Below, piece after piece: positions 31,706 to 41,010 of a DNA stretch of 64,000 nucleotides (its first letter is position 1; each line of letters starts with the position of its first letter). The position numbers and the translations under genes were made by a program. The stretch lies in NCBI RefSeq assembly GCF_002120225.1, contig NZ_LAPZ01000011.1:62001-126000 (forward strand), in the 5' to 3' direction. The notes under the pieces are model-generated. The model ran no database searches. It was given only the letters and a program-made list of their open reading frames with translations, and had not been told where the DNA came from. The DNA comes from Tenacibaculum holothuriorum (GTDB lineage: Bacteria > Bacteroidota > Bacteroidia > Flavobacteriales > Flavobacteriaceae).

Positions 31706-31713
31706 CAAAACTA
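31706..31713 (-). promoter_or_regulatory. purH promoter, -7 element TAGTTTTG
   Basis: Perfect TAnnTTTG match on the minus strand, 24 nt upstream of the chosen ATG. Confidence 0.65.
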
Positions 31714-31762
31714 CTAAAACCCACAAGTTTATACAATAAAGTTTTTCGGATTTTAAAGCAAA

Positions 31763-31800
31763 ATAAAACACCATCAAATTAAAGCTTGATGGTGTTTTAT
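31763..31800 (-). terminator. Terminator of the 40-aa gene
   Basis: 15-bp perfect stem (31763-31777 / 31786-31800; core ACACCATCAA / TTGATGGTGT) just downstream of the small gene 31829-31951 and upstream of the purH promoter. Confidence 0.8.
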
Positions 31801-31828
31801 CTAACAAAAACGAAAAAGTAAAAAACTA

Positions 31829-31951
31829 TTATTCTGCAGTTTCTAAGAAATTGCGGAACCAAGTAGCAAATTTTTCGTAAAGTGATTGTTTTGTTTGTGT
31901 ATGTGAACTATTTCCAAGCGCAGCATACGTGGGGATTTGTTTGTTGCTCAT
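31829..31951 (-). CDS. Small protein, 40 aa, amphipathic C-terminal helix
   Basis: A complete frame ATG 31951 to TAA 31829. It begins MSNKQIPTYAALGNSSHTQ and ends in an aromatic amphipathic segment YEKFATWFRNFLETAE. Codon choice matches neighbouring genes, and a perfect 15-bp terminator lies 28 nt downstream. A one-mismatch -7 box (TTTATTTG) is upstream. There is no signal peptide. No family is recognised; the helix could bind a membrane face or a protein partner. Expression is likely but unproven. Confidence 0.55.
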   Translation of the reverse strand: MSNKQIPTYAALGNSSHTQTKQSLYEKFATWFRNFLETAE

Positions 31952-32039
31952 TTTAAGGGGATTAAATGAAGTTAATTATTACTAATAGTTTTCAAATAAA
32001 AGAAAAAATATATTAATAATCAAGCAATTGCGAAAAAAA

Positions 32040-32492
32040 TTACAAAATCGTTGCAACTTTACTACAAACATGCTCTAATAACTCCTCATCTTGTGGGGTG
32101 AATGGGTTAACTGTGTGAGAATCAATGTCTATTTGTCCGATGTTTTCTCCGTTTACAAAAATTGGAATTACAATTTCAGATTTTACCTTCCATCCGCAAG
32201 AAATATAGTTGTCTTGTTCACTTACGTCTTGTACAACAAAGTTTTCATTGCTTACAGCAACTTGACCACAAATACCTTTACCAAAAGGAATAATTGTATG
32301 ATCCGTTGGCTCTCCTGTAAATTGAGCTAATTTAAGTTCTTCTTTGTTTCCGTTTTTAAAATAAAAACCTACCCAATCGTAATAGCTAATTTGAGCTTCT
32401 AGATAATCACAAATTTGTTGTAATTTTTCTTCTTTTGAAATAACACTATTTATAATAGTGTTTACTTTATTTTTATGTTGATCTAAGTTCAT
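32040..32492 (-). CDS. GAF domain protein, free methionine-(R)-sulfoxide reductase type
   Basis: 150 residues, one GAF domain. The small size, the GKGICGQ loop (C75) and YISCGWKVKSEIVIP (C99) match the fRMsr family, which reduces free methionine-R-sulfoxide in the cytosol; these correspond to two of its three redox cysteines. The third conserved cysteine of the E. coli enzyme is not evident, so a one-step-shorter thiol relay is likely. It is transcribed alone from a perfect -7 box (TATTTTTG, 32545-32538), divergent from the metal cluster. Confidence 0.85.
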   Translation of the reverse strand: MNLDQHKNKVNTIINSVISKEEKLQQICDYLEAQISYYDWVGFYFKNGNKEELKLAQFTGEPTDHTIIPFGKGICGQVAVSNENFVVQDVSEQDNYISCGWKVKSEIVIPIFVNGENIGQIDIDSHTVNPFTPQDEELLEHVCSKVATIL

Positions 32493-32537
32493 TTTTTAAT
32501 CTTTCTTAACTAGTTCGAAAAAGAATATATAAGCTTA

Positions 32538-32545
32538 CAAAAATA
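32538..32545 (-). promoter_or_regulatory. Promoter -7 element TATTTTTG of the GAF gene
   Basis: Perfect TAnnTTTG match on the minus strand, 46 nt upstream of the ATG. Confidence 0.6.
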
Positions 32546-32586
32546 GTTTTAACAGATGTTTTAAAAAAGAAGAAATTTTGTTTTTG

Positions 32587-32594
32587 TACATTTG
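32587..32594 (+). promoter_or_regulatory. Promoter -7 element TACATTTG(C) of the metal cluster
   Basis: Perfect TAnnTTTGC match ending 7 nt before ATG 32602, so the transcript starts at or next to the ATG. It rules out the longer ORF start at 32578. Confidence 0.65.
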
Positions 32595-32601
32595 CCCTCT
32601 A

Positions 32602-33021
32602 ATGAAATCATTTTTCTTAAAAATATCGTCATTAACTTTAGCCTTTTTGGTTTTGTTTTCTACATTCTCATTTACTGTAGAAAAGCATTTTTGTGGTGAT
32701 TTTTTAGTGGATATTTCTTATTTTGGTGAAGCACAATCTTGTTCTGGTGAAGTAGAAAAAGACAGTTGTGAAGAAAAAAGAGTAGAGAAAAAGAAAAAAT
32801 GCTGTAAAGATGAAGTTCAGCAAATTGATGGACAGGACGATTTTCAAAAAACGTCAATAGATAAAATTACATTTAAACTTCAAAAGTTTGTAATTGCTTA
32901 TGCAGTTTCATACAAATTGATGTTTAAAAAACTTCAGCGATTAATAATTCCGCACAAGAATTATTCGCCCCCCAGCTTATACTTTAATTTTCAAGTTTTA
33001 CATGAGGTATTTATCATATGA
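32602..33021 (+). CDS. HYC_CC_PP family exported protein
   Basis: 139 residues from ATG 32602. A signal/anchor helix is followed by VEKHFCGDFLVDISYFG, a Lys-rich stretch with CC (KKKKCCKDE), and SPPSLYFNFQVLHEVFII at the C-terminus. This order of H-x-C, CC and PP defines the HYC_CC_PP family found beside TonB receptors and heavy-metal proteins in Bacteroidota. The cysteines and histidine suggest copper or another soft metal. It is the first gene of a cluster with a TonB receptor and an HMA protein, and its mRNA is nearly leaderless. Confidence 0.85.
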   Translation: MKSFFLKISSLTLAFLVLFSTFSFTVEKHFCGDFLVDISYFGEAQSCSGEVEKDSCEEKRVEKKKKCCKDEVQQIDGQDDFQKTSIDKITFKLQKFVIAYAVSYKLMFKKLQRLIIPHKNYSPPSLYFNFQVLHEVFII

Positions 33022-33080
33022 TTTTAAATGTTTTTAAAGCAAAACGCTATAAAAATGTTTAATGATTAATATGATAATAA

Positions 33081-35306
33081 ATGAAAAAATATATCAGTAG
33101 CTTTTTTATGCTACTTAGTTTACTCTCATTCTCTCAAAATACTTACAAGGGAATGATAATGGATAAGAACAATCCGAAAGATAATTTAGGAGTTTACGGA
33201 GCTAATGTTTATTGGCTAAATACTTCTATAGGTACTACCACAAATGAAAAAGGATGGTTTGAGCTTCCTTATAAAAAAGAATATAAAAAGTTAGTAGTAA
33301 GTTTTGTAGGTTATAAAACCGATACAATTACTATTAAAAATAATAAACCAATTCATTACTTTTTAACTGAAGAAAATACGTTAGATGAAGTATCGATAAA
33401 CGCAAAAAAAGAAGCAACTCAAAAATCATACTTACAAACACAAAACGTAGCAACGATTAATAGTGAAGAATTATTAAAAGCGGCTTGTTGTAATCTTTCA
33501 GAGAGTTTTGAAACAAATCCGTCAATAGATGTGAATTTTTCTGATGCAATTACTGGAACTAAGCAAATTCAAATGTTAGGTTTAACGAGTCCTTATTTAT
33601 TAATTACTCAAGAAAATATACCATCAATTCGAGGAGCAGCTCAAGCATTTGGACTCACATTTACACCAGGGACTTGGGTGGAAAGTATTCAAATTACCAA
33701 AGGAGCTGGAAGTGTAGTAAATGGTTTTGAAAGTATCTCGGGACAAATAAATACCGAATTGGTAAAACCGTTTTCAGATAATAAATTGTTTGTAAATACT
33801 TATGCTTCTCGAATGGGAAGATTAGAATTGAATACGCATTTCAATCAAAAAATTAATGAAAAATGGCATACAGGTATTTATTTACATGGGAATTATAGAG
33901 GAAGTAAGTTTGATGTAAATAACGATGGGTTTTTAGACAATCCGTTAGCAGACCAAATTAATGTAATGAACCGTTGGCAATATACCAATGCGGAAAAAGG
34001 TTGGGTAAGCTTTTTTAATGTTCATTTTGTAAATGATAATAAGCAATTAGGGCAGCTAGAGTTTAATCCAGATATTCATAAAGGCTCGAATACTATTTGG
34101 GGAAGTGAAATTAAAACAAGGCGTTTTGAAACGTCTGCTAAAGTAGGATATGTATTTCCTGAATTACCTTTTCAAAGCATAGGTGTACAGTTGTCGTATA
34201 GCAATCATAAACAAGATTCTTACTTTGGGTTAAGAAATTATAATATTGAACATCAAAGTGTTTATGGAAGTGCAATTTTTAACTCGATAATAGGAGATAC
34301 CCGTAATAAGTTTAAAACAGGAATTAATGTTTCTTACGATAGTTATGATGAATTGGTAAAAGTAACTCAAGAAGAAAACTATAATAGAAATGAAAAATCT
34401 GTAGGAGCATTTTTTGAGTACTCTTACGATAACTTAGATAATTTCAGTTTTACGGCTGGAGCAAGAGTAGATACTCATAACTTATTAGGAACTTTTGTTA
34501 CTCCAAGATTTCATCTTAGATATGCTCCTTGGGAAAAGGGAGTATTAAGAGCTTCTGTAGGATCGGGTAGACGTAGTGCCAATATATTTGCTGAAAATCA
34601 ACAGTTTTTTGCTTCATCAAGACAATTGAATATTCAAAATTCGGGAGGAAAAATTTATGGACTGAATCCTGAAAAAGCATGGAATTTTGGTGTGTCATTC
34701 TTACAAGGGTATAAGTTGTTTGAAAAGAAAGGAGATATAACGGTAGATTTTTATCAAACAAACTTCACAAATCAAGTAGTTGTTGATTGGGAGAATCCAC
34801 AAGAAATCTCATTTTATAATTTAGATGGAAAAAGTGTTGCCAAGAGTTTTCAAATAGAAATTAATCAGAAAATAGTTAAAAGGTTAAATACTCGATTTGC
34901 GTATAAGTTTTATGATGTTTATACGGATTATAAATCAGGAAGAAAACAAAAACCGTTGCAAGCACAACATCGTTTTTTTGCGAATATATCGTATGAAACT
35001 CCAATAACATTAAATTCTTTTCCTTGGAAGTTTGATCTTACTTATAATTGGATTGGAGAACAACGATTACCAAATCTTAATTCAGTATATTCTAAAAGTT
35101 ATAATTTGTTAAATGCGCAGATAACAAAAGTTTTTTCAAACAAGTTTGAAGTGTATGCAGGAAGTGAAAACTTAACCAATTATAAACAGAAGAATCCTAT
35201 TTTAGGAAGTGATAATCCGTTTGGTTCAAATTTTGATACTTCGATAGTATACGCACCAATTTTTGGAGCCAATTTTTATGCAGGTTTGCGATTTAAAATA
35301 AAATAA
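33081..35306 (+). CDS. TonB-dependent outer-membrane receptor (metal-linked)
   Basis: 741 residues: signal peptide (ending SFSQ), an N-terminal carboxypeptidase-regulatory-like beta domain (about 20-95), a plug domain (about 110-230) and a 22-strand barrel ending FYAGLRFKIK. The plug has an unusual KAACCNLSESFETNPSID motif; two adjacent cysteines near the plug start recur in receptors of this neighbourhood type. It should import a ligand with energy from TonB-ExbBD. Neighbouring HYC_CC_PP and HMA genes suggest copper or a similar metal; this is inference. Confidence 0.9.
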   Translation: MKKYISSFFMLLSLLSFSQNTYKGMIMDKNNPKDNLGVYGANVYWLNTSIGTTTNEKGWFELPYKKEYKKLVVSFVGYKTDTITIKNNKPIHYFLTEENTLDEVSINAKKEATQKSYLQTQNVATINSEELLKAACCNLSESFETNPSIDVNFSDAITGTKQIQMLGLTSPYLLITQENIPSIRGAAQAFGLTFTPGTWVESIQITKGAGSVVNGFESISGQINTELVKPFSDNKLFVNTYASRMGRLELNTHFNQKINEKWHTGIYLHGNYRGSKFDVNNDGFLDNPLADQINVMNRWQYTNAEKGWVSFFNVHFVNDNKQLGQLEFNPDIHKGSNTIWGSEIKTRRFETSAKVGYVFPELPFQSIGVQLSYSNHKQDSYFGLRNYNIEHQSVYGSAIFNSIIGDTRNKFKTGINVSYDSYDELVKVTQEENYNRNEKSVGAFFEYSYDNLDNFSFTAGARVDTHNLLGTFVTPRFHLRYAPWEKGVLRASVGSGRRSANIFAENQQFFASSRQLNIQNSGGKIYGLNPEKAWNFGVSFLQGYKLFEKKGDITVDFYQTNFTNQVVVDWENPQEISFYNLDGKSVAKSFQIEINQKIVKRLNTRFAYKFYDVYTDYKSGRKQKPLQAQHRFFANISYETPITLNSFPWKFDLTYNWIGEQRLPNLNSVYSKSYNLLNAQITKVFSNKFEVYAGSENLTNYKQKNPILGSDNPFGSNFDTSIVYAPIFGANFYAGLRFKIK

Positions 35307-35357
35307 GAACTCTCGTTGAGAGAATCAGAAAATAAAAAATTAATTAAAATTAGTCAA

Positions 35358-35717
35358 ATGAAAAAAATATTAGTTGTATTAGTAATGCTGTTAACTGTTA
35401 GTGTGTCAGCTCAGAAAAAAAAGAAGAACGCTAAAGTTTCTTTTGAAGTAGATGGTGTTTGTATGATGTGTAAAAAGCGTATAGAAAAAGCTGCTTTAAA
35501 TACTAAGGGTGTAAAGTTTGCAAATTGGAATGTGAAAACGCATCAGTTAAATTTAATTATTGATGAACGTAAAACAGATTTGAAAACAGTTCAGCAAAAA
35601 ATGGCTGATGTAGGACATGATACAAAAGCGGTAAAAGCTACTAAAGAGGCGTATGATGCTTTACATCCTTGTTGTAAATATAGAGACGAAGAGATTGTAG
35701 GTGATCATAAACAGTAA
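35358..35717 (+). CDS. Secreted heavy-metal-associated (HMA) domain protein
   Basis: Start at ATG 35358 (119 aa), because MKKILVVLVMLLTVSVSAQ is the signal peptide; the ORF start at 35316 is not signal-like. After a Lys run, a ferredoxin-like HMA fold carries the metal site C35-M-M-C38 (VCMMCKKRIEKAA), and the C-terminus adds HPCCKY. It probably binds copper in the periplasm as a chaperone or sensor partner for the TonB receptor encoded upstream. A bidirectional terminator follows. Confidence 0.9.
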   Translation: MKKILVVLVMLLTVSVSAQKKKKNAKVSFEVDGVCMMCKKRIEKAALNTKGVKFANWNVKTHQLNLIIDERKTDLKTVQQKMADVGHDTKAVKATKEAYDALHPCCKYRDEEIVGDHKQ

Positions 35718-35727
35718 AGTAAAAAAG

Positions 35728-35750
35728 AAACCGAGCAATTTGCTCGGTTT
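35728..35750. terminator. Bidirectional terminator
   Basis: 9-bp stem AAACCGAGC (35728-35736) / GCTCGGTTT (35742-35750) with A/T runs, between the HMA gene and the convergent response-regulator gene. Nearly the same stem occurs at 40097-40121. Confidence 0.85.
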
Positions 35751-35751
35751 T

Positions 35752-36468
35752 TTATTTCCATTCTTTTAAAAAAGAAACAACCTTTTCTTTGTAACTAGCT
35801 CCAATAGGAATTTCTGTTGAATCTACTTCAATATCATTTACAGTAAAAGCAGATATTTTGTCGATATTAATAATGTATGAGCGATGTACTCGTAGAAAGC
35901 TTTTATCTTTTAATTCTTCTTCTATTTCACTTATTCGATATTTTGAAACAATTCTTTTGTCGTTAACTGTATGAATTTTTATGTAGTCTTTTAAACTTTC
36001 TATAAACAAAATATCTTCTACAACTACTTTATGAAACTTGCTGCCAGATTTTATCAGCATAAAATCATCGGGAGTATTCTTCTTTGAAATGACTTCAGTT
36101 TGAGTAGTGTTGTCTTTTAAAAAGCGATCTATAGCTTTAAAAAAACGTTCGAAAGTTATAGGTTTGAGTAAATAATCTATCACTCCCAAGTCATAACTTT
36201 CTATGGCATAATCTCTATATGCTGTTGTGAAAATTGTTTTAGGTGGATTTTTTAATGTTTTTAAAAAATCAATACCAGTTAAATTGGGCATTTTTATATC
36301 TAAAAACAATAAATCTACTTGTTTGGTATTTAATATTTCAAAAGCTTTAATGGCATTATTGCAAGTTGCAACTACCTCTAAACTTTCAATTTTAGCGATG
36401 TGTTTTTCTAAAAGTTTAATTGCTAAAGGTTCGTCGTCTACTAATAAGCATTTTATTTTTGTAGCCAT
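35752..36468 (-). CDS. LytTR-family response regulator (system 1)
   Basis: 238 residues: a receiver domain with acidic pocket D11-D12, phospho-acceptor D57 (FLDIKMP) and a conserved T/Y pair, then a LytTR DNA-binding domain (about 135-235; FMLIKSGSKFHKVVVEDILFIESLKDYIKIHT, FLRVHRSYIINID). It is partnered with the histidine kinase that ends 1 nt upstream. Targets are unknown; the divergent barrel gene at 37757 is a candidate. Confidence 0.94.
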   Translation of the reverse strand: MATKIKCLLVDDEPLAIKLLEKHIAKIESLEVVATCNNAIKAFEILNTKQVDLLFLDIKMPNLTGIDFLKTLKNPPKTIFTTAYRDYAIESYDLGVIDYLLKPITFERFFKAIDRFLKDNTTQTEVISKKNTPDDFMLIKSGSKFHKVVVEDILFIESLKDYIKIHTVNDKRIVSKYRISEIEEELKDKSFLRVHRSYIINIDKISAFTVNDIEVDSTEIPIGASYKEKVVSFLKEWK

Positions 36469-36469
36469 A

Positions 36470-37546
36470 TTATTGCTTCACTATTAAAGTTACTTCAAAT
36501 TTATTGTCTGTTTCTACGATATTTAAAGTATAATTAACATTATAAATTAAATCCAATTGCTTTCTAACATTTAGTAAACCTATATTTCCTTTATTGTCTG
36601 GTTGATAATCTTTAGAAACAGTATTCATTATCTTAAAAGTAAATTTAGCATCTTTATTAGATACATGGATATTAATTTGGGGTGAACCACTGTCTTCTCC
36701 AGCTCCATGCTTAAAAGCGTTTTCTACCAAAGACAATAAAATTAAAGGAGGAATTTCAGTGTCGTTTTCAATATCTTCAGTAAAAGTAACTTTTAATCGG
36801 TCATCGTATCGTAACTTTTCTAATTCAATAAAGTTCTTTAACAATTCTATTTCGCTCGATAGTAATACGTATTTTCCGTTGCATCTATATAAAACATGAT
36901 CTAAAATTTCTGATAATTTACTTATAGAAGTTGATGTTTTAGGTGAGTTTATAATAGAAAGCGAATAAATATTATTTAAAGTATTGAATAAAAAATGTGG
37001 ATTTAATTGACCTTTCAACGTTCTTAATTCTATCTCAGATTTTTCTTTTGCTAAAGCTAATTTGTTTGATTTTTCTCTTTCATCTTCAAAATAATATTTT
37101 ACAGCAACAAACACCAAAGAATTCAACAAGATATTAGGAATGTATTTCGCTAATAACCATCTGTAATCTGTAAAAATTTCTCTTATTGATTCTTGTTCAA
37201 AAGGAGGAATTCTTACTAAAGGTTCACCTACATGCACTACTAAAATTCTACTTAAAACTCCTAAAAGATATATAGCAATAACAAATACTAGAATTGATAG
37301 AATATACTTTTTAGTTTTAACAAATTTAGGTATCCAAAAATAGGCTATAAAATATGAGGAAATTATTTGTGTTGAAAAACCTATGGCGTTAAAAATTAAG
37401 CCCTCAACAATAGTAAAATGCTGATTTTTCTCATTTATAATAATGTCCCTAAATAAATCTAAGGAAAAGAGTATAGTCCAAAATAAAATATGACGTAAAA
37501 CTCTGTTGTTCTTAATTTGTACTGAAAGTTTATTCAATGTGTCCAT
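36470..37546 (-). CDS. LytS/YehU-type sensor histidine kinase (system 1)
   Basis: 358 residues. Four to five membrane helices in the first ~150 residues are followed by a His_kinase domain with phospho-acceptor H184 in LNPHFLFNTLNNIYSL, and an HATPase domain (LVENAFKHG, GNIGLLNVRKQL). No extracellular sensor domain is visible. A -7 box (TATTTTTG, 37561-37554) ends 7 nt before the ATG, so the mRNA is nearly leaderless. It is divergent from the barrel protein gene at 37757. Confidence 0.93.
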   Translation of the reverse strand: MDTLNKLSVQIKNNRVLRHILFWTILFSLDLFRDIIINEKNQHFTIVEGLIFNAIGFSTQIISSYFIAYFWIPKFVKTKKYILSILVFVIAIYLLGVLSRILVVHVGEPLVRIPPFEQESIREIFTDYRWLLAKYIPNILLNSLVFVAVKYYFEDEREKSNKLALAKEKSEIELRTLKGQLNPHFLFNTLNNIYSLSIINSPKTSTSISKLSEILDHVLYRCNGKYVLLSSEIELLKNFIELEKLRYDDRLKVTFTEDIENDTEIPPLILLSLVENAFKHGAGEDSGSPQINIHVSNKDAKFTFKIMNTVSKDYQPDNKGNIGLLNVRKQLDLIYNVNYTLNIVETDNKFEVTLIVKQ

Positions 37547-37756
37547 GCTCTTACAAAAATAAAAGCTATTCCTTCATATACTAGTATAAGTAGACGAAAC
37601 TTAATTTTTTACACCTAAACACAGCTTTTTTACTCCTTAACTAATTCGATCTGTAAAAAGAGTTATAAACGTCGATTTTTCTTGCCAGTTTATCTATTTG
37701 AAAAATATGCCTTAATACAATAACTCACATTTGTGGTATAATTTAAATTTAAGAAA

Positions 37757-40087
37757 ATGAAAACAATATGCTACATATTTATGGTGTTAAGCTCAATAGT
37801 TATAAGTGCTCAGGTAACTATTAAAGGAAAAGTGCTAGAGCAAACCTCTAACCAACCTTTAGAGTTTGCAACTGTTATTTTAACAGATTCAAAAACTAAC
37901 AAAATTATAGCTGGAGAAACTACAAATGAAAACGGACAATACACCATAAAAACTAAAAAAGGAACATATACTATTAAAGTAGAGTTTATTGGTTTTAAGA
38001 ATAAATCAATTGAAAATATTACGTTAAGTAATAATCAAACTATTCCAACTTTTTTCTTAGTAGAAGATGCTGAAAAGTTAGATGAAGTTGAAGTAACTGC
38101 TGAAAAATCTACTACAGAATATAAATTAGATAAACGTGTTTTTAATGTAGGGAAAGATTTAATTTCTAAAGGAGGTTCAGTTACAGATGTATTAAATAAT
38201 GTTCCTTCTGTAAATGTAGATATTGAAGGCGGAGTGAGTTTAAGAGGGAATCCTAACGTACGTGTTTTAATTAATGGAAGACCTTCTGTTTTAACAGCAA
38301 ATAATGGATTAGAATCTATTCCCTCAGAAACGATAGAGAAAGTAGAAGTTATTACAAATCCATCTGCAAAATACGATGCTGAAGGTACAGCAGGAATTAT
38401 CAATATTGTTTTAAAGAAAAATACAAAAGGTCGTTTTGGAAGCTCACTTCAATTAACTACAGGGATACCAGATAACCATAGGATTAATTATAATGTAAAT
38501 TATAAAAAGGAAAAGTTTAATTTGTTTTCTAATATCGGTTATCGTTATATAAGTTTTAGTGGAAATGGTTTTTTAAACCGAACAAATTTTGATAATAATA
38601 AGAACGTTATTTCATTTTCTAACAGAACCACCAATAGAACGCGTAGAATGAATACTCTAAACCTTTATTTTGGAAGCGATTATTATATTAACGATAAAAA
38701 TACTCTAACATTAAGTTATTACTACAGAAATAATTTGAGTAGAAACACTGTAGATTATGCTTTTGATTTTTTAAATAGTTCACAACAAGTAGACAGTAGA
38801 GTTGTAACACAAGAAAGTTATAGAGAACCCCAAAAAGCAAATCAAATTGAATTTAACTACGTAAAAACCTTTGACAAAAAAGGACAAAAATTCACTTTGA
38901 ATCTCCAATATGATTTTTGGAATGATGATGAAAATGAGTTTGTAAAAGAGCAACAAGTATTTCCAACGAACACAGCAATTAAAACCTTGCAAAGTAGAGA
39001 TGTTGAGAGTAGTAAAGATTTCTTGTTTCAATCGGATTTTAAATTACCAATTACCAAAAAATCGCATGTAGAAATGGGGGTTAAAGGTGAAATTAGAAAT
39101 ATTGATAGTGATTATAAAGTTTGGGATAATACAGTTTTAGTTGATAGTTTAGATAACTTATTAAAATATAACGAACGTATTTATGGGGCTTATATTCAAT
39201 ACGGAAATCGTAAAAATAAATTACAGTATTTAGTAGGTTTACGTGCTGAACACGCTAATACAGGAAGTACAGACAGAAAGAATCAATTTAAAACAGATAA
39301 AAGTTATACCGATTTATTTCCAACAGCTCACTTAACGTATAATTTTACCGATGCAACTAATTTACAGTTAAGCTATAGTAGAAGAATTCGTCGCCCTAGT
39401 TTTTGGCATTTAAATCCGTTTGGCGGAATTTCAGATAGAAGGAATATAAGAGTTGGGAATCCTGATTTAAACCCTATGTATACCAATTCTTATGAATTAG
39501 GATTTTTAAAACGATGGAAAAGATTTACAATTAATCCTTCTATATATTATCAGAGAACAACTAATGTGTTCGAAACGTTGATTACAGCTAACTCTTTTGG
39601 AGCATTAGTTTCAAAACCAATCAATTCAGGAACAGAAAAAAGATACGGAGCAGAACTAGCAGTTAGATTTTCTCCATACAAATGGTGGCGTTTATCGAGT
39701 GAGTTTAATTACTTTGGGTTTAGCCAAAGAGGTATTTATACTGTAGATGATAATGCGTGGTCTACACGATTGAATTCAAGAATGAAGTTCTCTAAGCTAA
39801 CGATACAATACAGTTTTAACTATCAAGGAGAAAGACAAAGTGGACAAGTGTTTACTGAAGGTCAGTACAGAGCAGATTTAGGTATAAGTAAAGATTTTTG
39901 GAATGATAAAGCTACTGTAACCCTTAACATGAATAATATTTTTGATTCTAATATTAGAAAAAGATTAATTACAGGTGAAGATTATACTGCTTATAGATAC
40001 GAAAGACCAATAGGGCGTTTTTCATCCATAACTTTTACATATAGATTTAATAGAACAAAAAAAGATAGAGATCGTTTACCAGATTAA
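37757..40087 (+). CDS. TonB-dependent receptor-like outer-membrane beta-barrel protein
   Basis: 776 residues: signal peptide (VISAQ), a carboxypeptidase-regulatory-like domain (about 22-100), a plug (LDKRVFNVGKDLISKGGSVTDVLNNVPSVNVD, RVLINGRPS) and a large barrel of the OMP_b-brl_3 type ending SITFTYRFNRTKKDRDRLPD. Members of this group are common in Bacteroidota and often sit beside LytTR two-component systems, as here. The ligand is unknown. The C-terminal tail after the final strand is short and charged. A terminator follows at 40097. Confidence 0.88.
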   Translation: MKTICYIFMVLSSIVISAQVTIKGKVLEQTSNQPLEFATVILTDSKTNKIIAGETTNENGQYTIKTKKGTYTIKVEFIGFKNKSIENITLSNNQTIPTFFLVEDAEKLDEVEVTAEKSTTEYKLDKRVFNVGKDLISKGGSVTDVLNNVPSVNVDIEGGVSLRGNPNVRVLINGRPSVLTANNGLESIPSETIEKVEVITNPSAKYDAEGTAGIINIVLKKNTKGRFGSSLQLTTGIPDNHRINYNVNYKKEKFNLFSNIGYRYISFSGNGFLNRTNFDNNKNVISFSNRTTNRTRRMNTLNLYFGSDYYINDKNTLTLSYYYRNNLSRNTVDYAFDFLNSSQQVDSRVVTQESYREPQKANQIEFNYVKTFDKKGQKFTLNLQYDFWNDDENEFVKEQQVFPTNTAIKTLQSRDVESSKDFLFQSDFKLPITKKSHVEMGVKGEIRNIDSDYKVWDNTVLVDSLDNLLKYNERIYGAYIQYGNRKNKLQYLVGLRAEHANTGSTDRKNQFKTDKSYTDLFPTAHLTYNFTDATNLQLSYSRRIRRPSFWHLNPFGGISDRRNIRVGNPDLNPMYTNSYELGFLKRWKRFTINPSIYYQRTTNVFETLITANSFGALVSKPINSGTEKRYGAELAVRFSPYKWWRLSSEFNYFGFSQRGIYTVDDNAWSTRLNSRMKFSKLTIQYSFNYQGERQSGQVFTEGQYRADLGISKDFWNDKATVTLNMNNIFDSNIRKRLITGEDYTAYRYERPIGRFSSITFTYRFNRTKKDRDRLPD

Positions 40088-40096
40088 ATCCATAAA

Positions 40097-40121
40097 AAAA
40101 CCGAGCAAATAGCTCGGTTTT
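40097..40121. terminator. Bidirectional terminator
   Basis: 10-bp stem AAAACCGAGC (40097-40106) / GCTCGGTTTT (40112-40121) between convergent genes. Confidence 0.88.
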
Positions 40122-40125
40122 TTTA

Positions 40126-40959
40126 TTATAACATTTGTAGTGTGTTAATTTCTTGATTTGTTAACTCTCTCCATCTGCCGCGAGGTAAATTTTTCTTAGT
40201 TAAACCAGCAAAAATCACACGATCTAATTTTACAACATGGTATCCGAAATGTTCAAATATTTTACGAACAATTCTGTTTCTACCTGAGTGAATTTCAATT
40301 CCAACTTCTGTTTTTCTTTCACCTTCTACATAAGAAACGGCATCAATAAAAACCTTGCGACCTTCAATAATTACATCACCACGCAACTTTTCTAAATCTG
40401 CTAATGATAATTTTTTATCTAAAGAAGCATGATATAATTTACGTACATTATGTTTTGGATGTGTAAGTTTTTTAGCTAATTCGCCATCATTGGTAAATAG
40501 TAATAATCCAGTGGTATTTCTATCTAAACGACCAACAGGATAAATACGTTCTTTTGTAGCGTTTTGTACCAACTCCATTACCGTTTTTCTACCACGATCA
40601 TCTTCCATAGTAGTAATGTAGTTTTTAGGTTTATTCAATAAAACATAACGCTTTTGTTCCATTGAAATTAAAGTTCCATCGAAACGAACTTCATCTGTAG
40701 GTTGTACTTTGTATCCCATTTCAGTAACCAACTTACCGTTTACAGAAACACTACCGTGTTCAATGTAAGTATCAGCTTCACGACGAGAACAAATACCAGA
40801 ATTAGAAATGAACTTATTTAAACGAACTCCTGTATTTTCCTTTTCAGCAGGTTTTGGGGTGCTCTTAGGTTTTCTAAAATCTCTTTTGAAGTTTTTCTTT
40901 CCTTGAGGATTGCTGTTTCGATCAGCTTGTCGTCCTCTCGACGAGTTTTTTCTATTCAT
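40126..40959 (-). CDS. rRNA pseudouridine synthase, RluB/RsuA family
   Basis: 277 residues. A basic, disordered N-terminal tail (about 1-43, rich in Arg, Lys, Asn and Pro) precedes an S4 RNA-binding domain (VRLNKFISNSGICSRREADTYI) and the synthase domain with catalytic aspartate in GRLDRNTTGLLLFTNDG. It isomerises a uridine in rRNA, most likely 23S rRNA as for RluB. The gene lies 51 nt downstream of the UbiA-family gene. Confidence 0.92.
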   Translation of the reverse strand: MNRKNSSRGRQADRNSNPQGKKNFKRDFRKPKSTPKPAEKENTGVRLNKFISNSGICSRREADTYIEHGSVSVNGKLVTEMGYKVQPTDEVRFDGTLISMEQKRYVLLNKPKNYITTMEDDRGRKTVMELVQNATKERIYPVGRLDRNTTGLLLFTNDGELAKKLTHPKHNVRKLYHASLDKKLSLADLEKLRGDVIIEGRKVFIDAVSYVEGERKTEVGIEIHSGRNRIVRKIFEHFGYHVVKLDRVIFAGLTKKNLPRGRWRELTNQEINTLQML

Positions 40960-41010
40960 TATGAATGTTTATTAAAAAATGCGTGCAAAGGTATGCTAAA
41001 TATTTGATTT

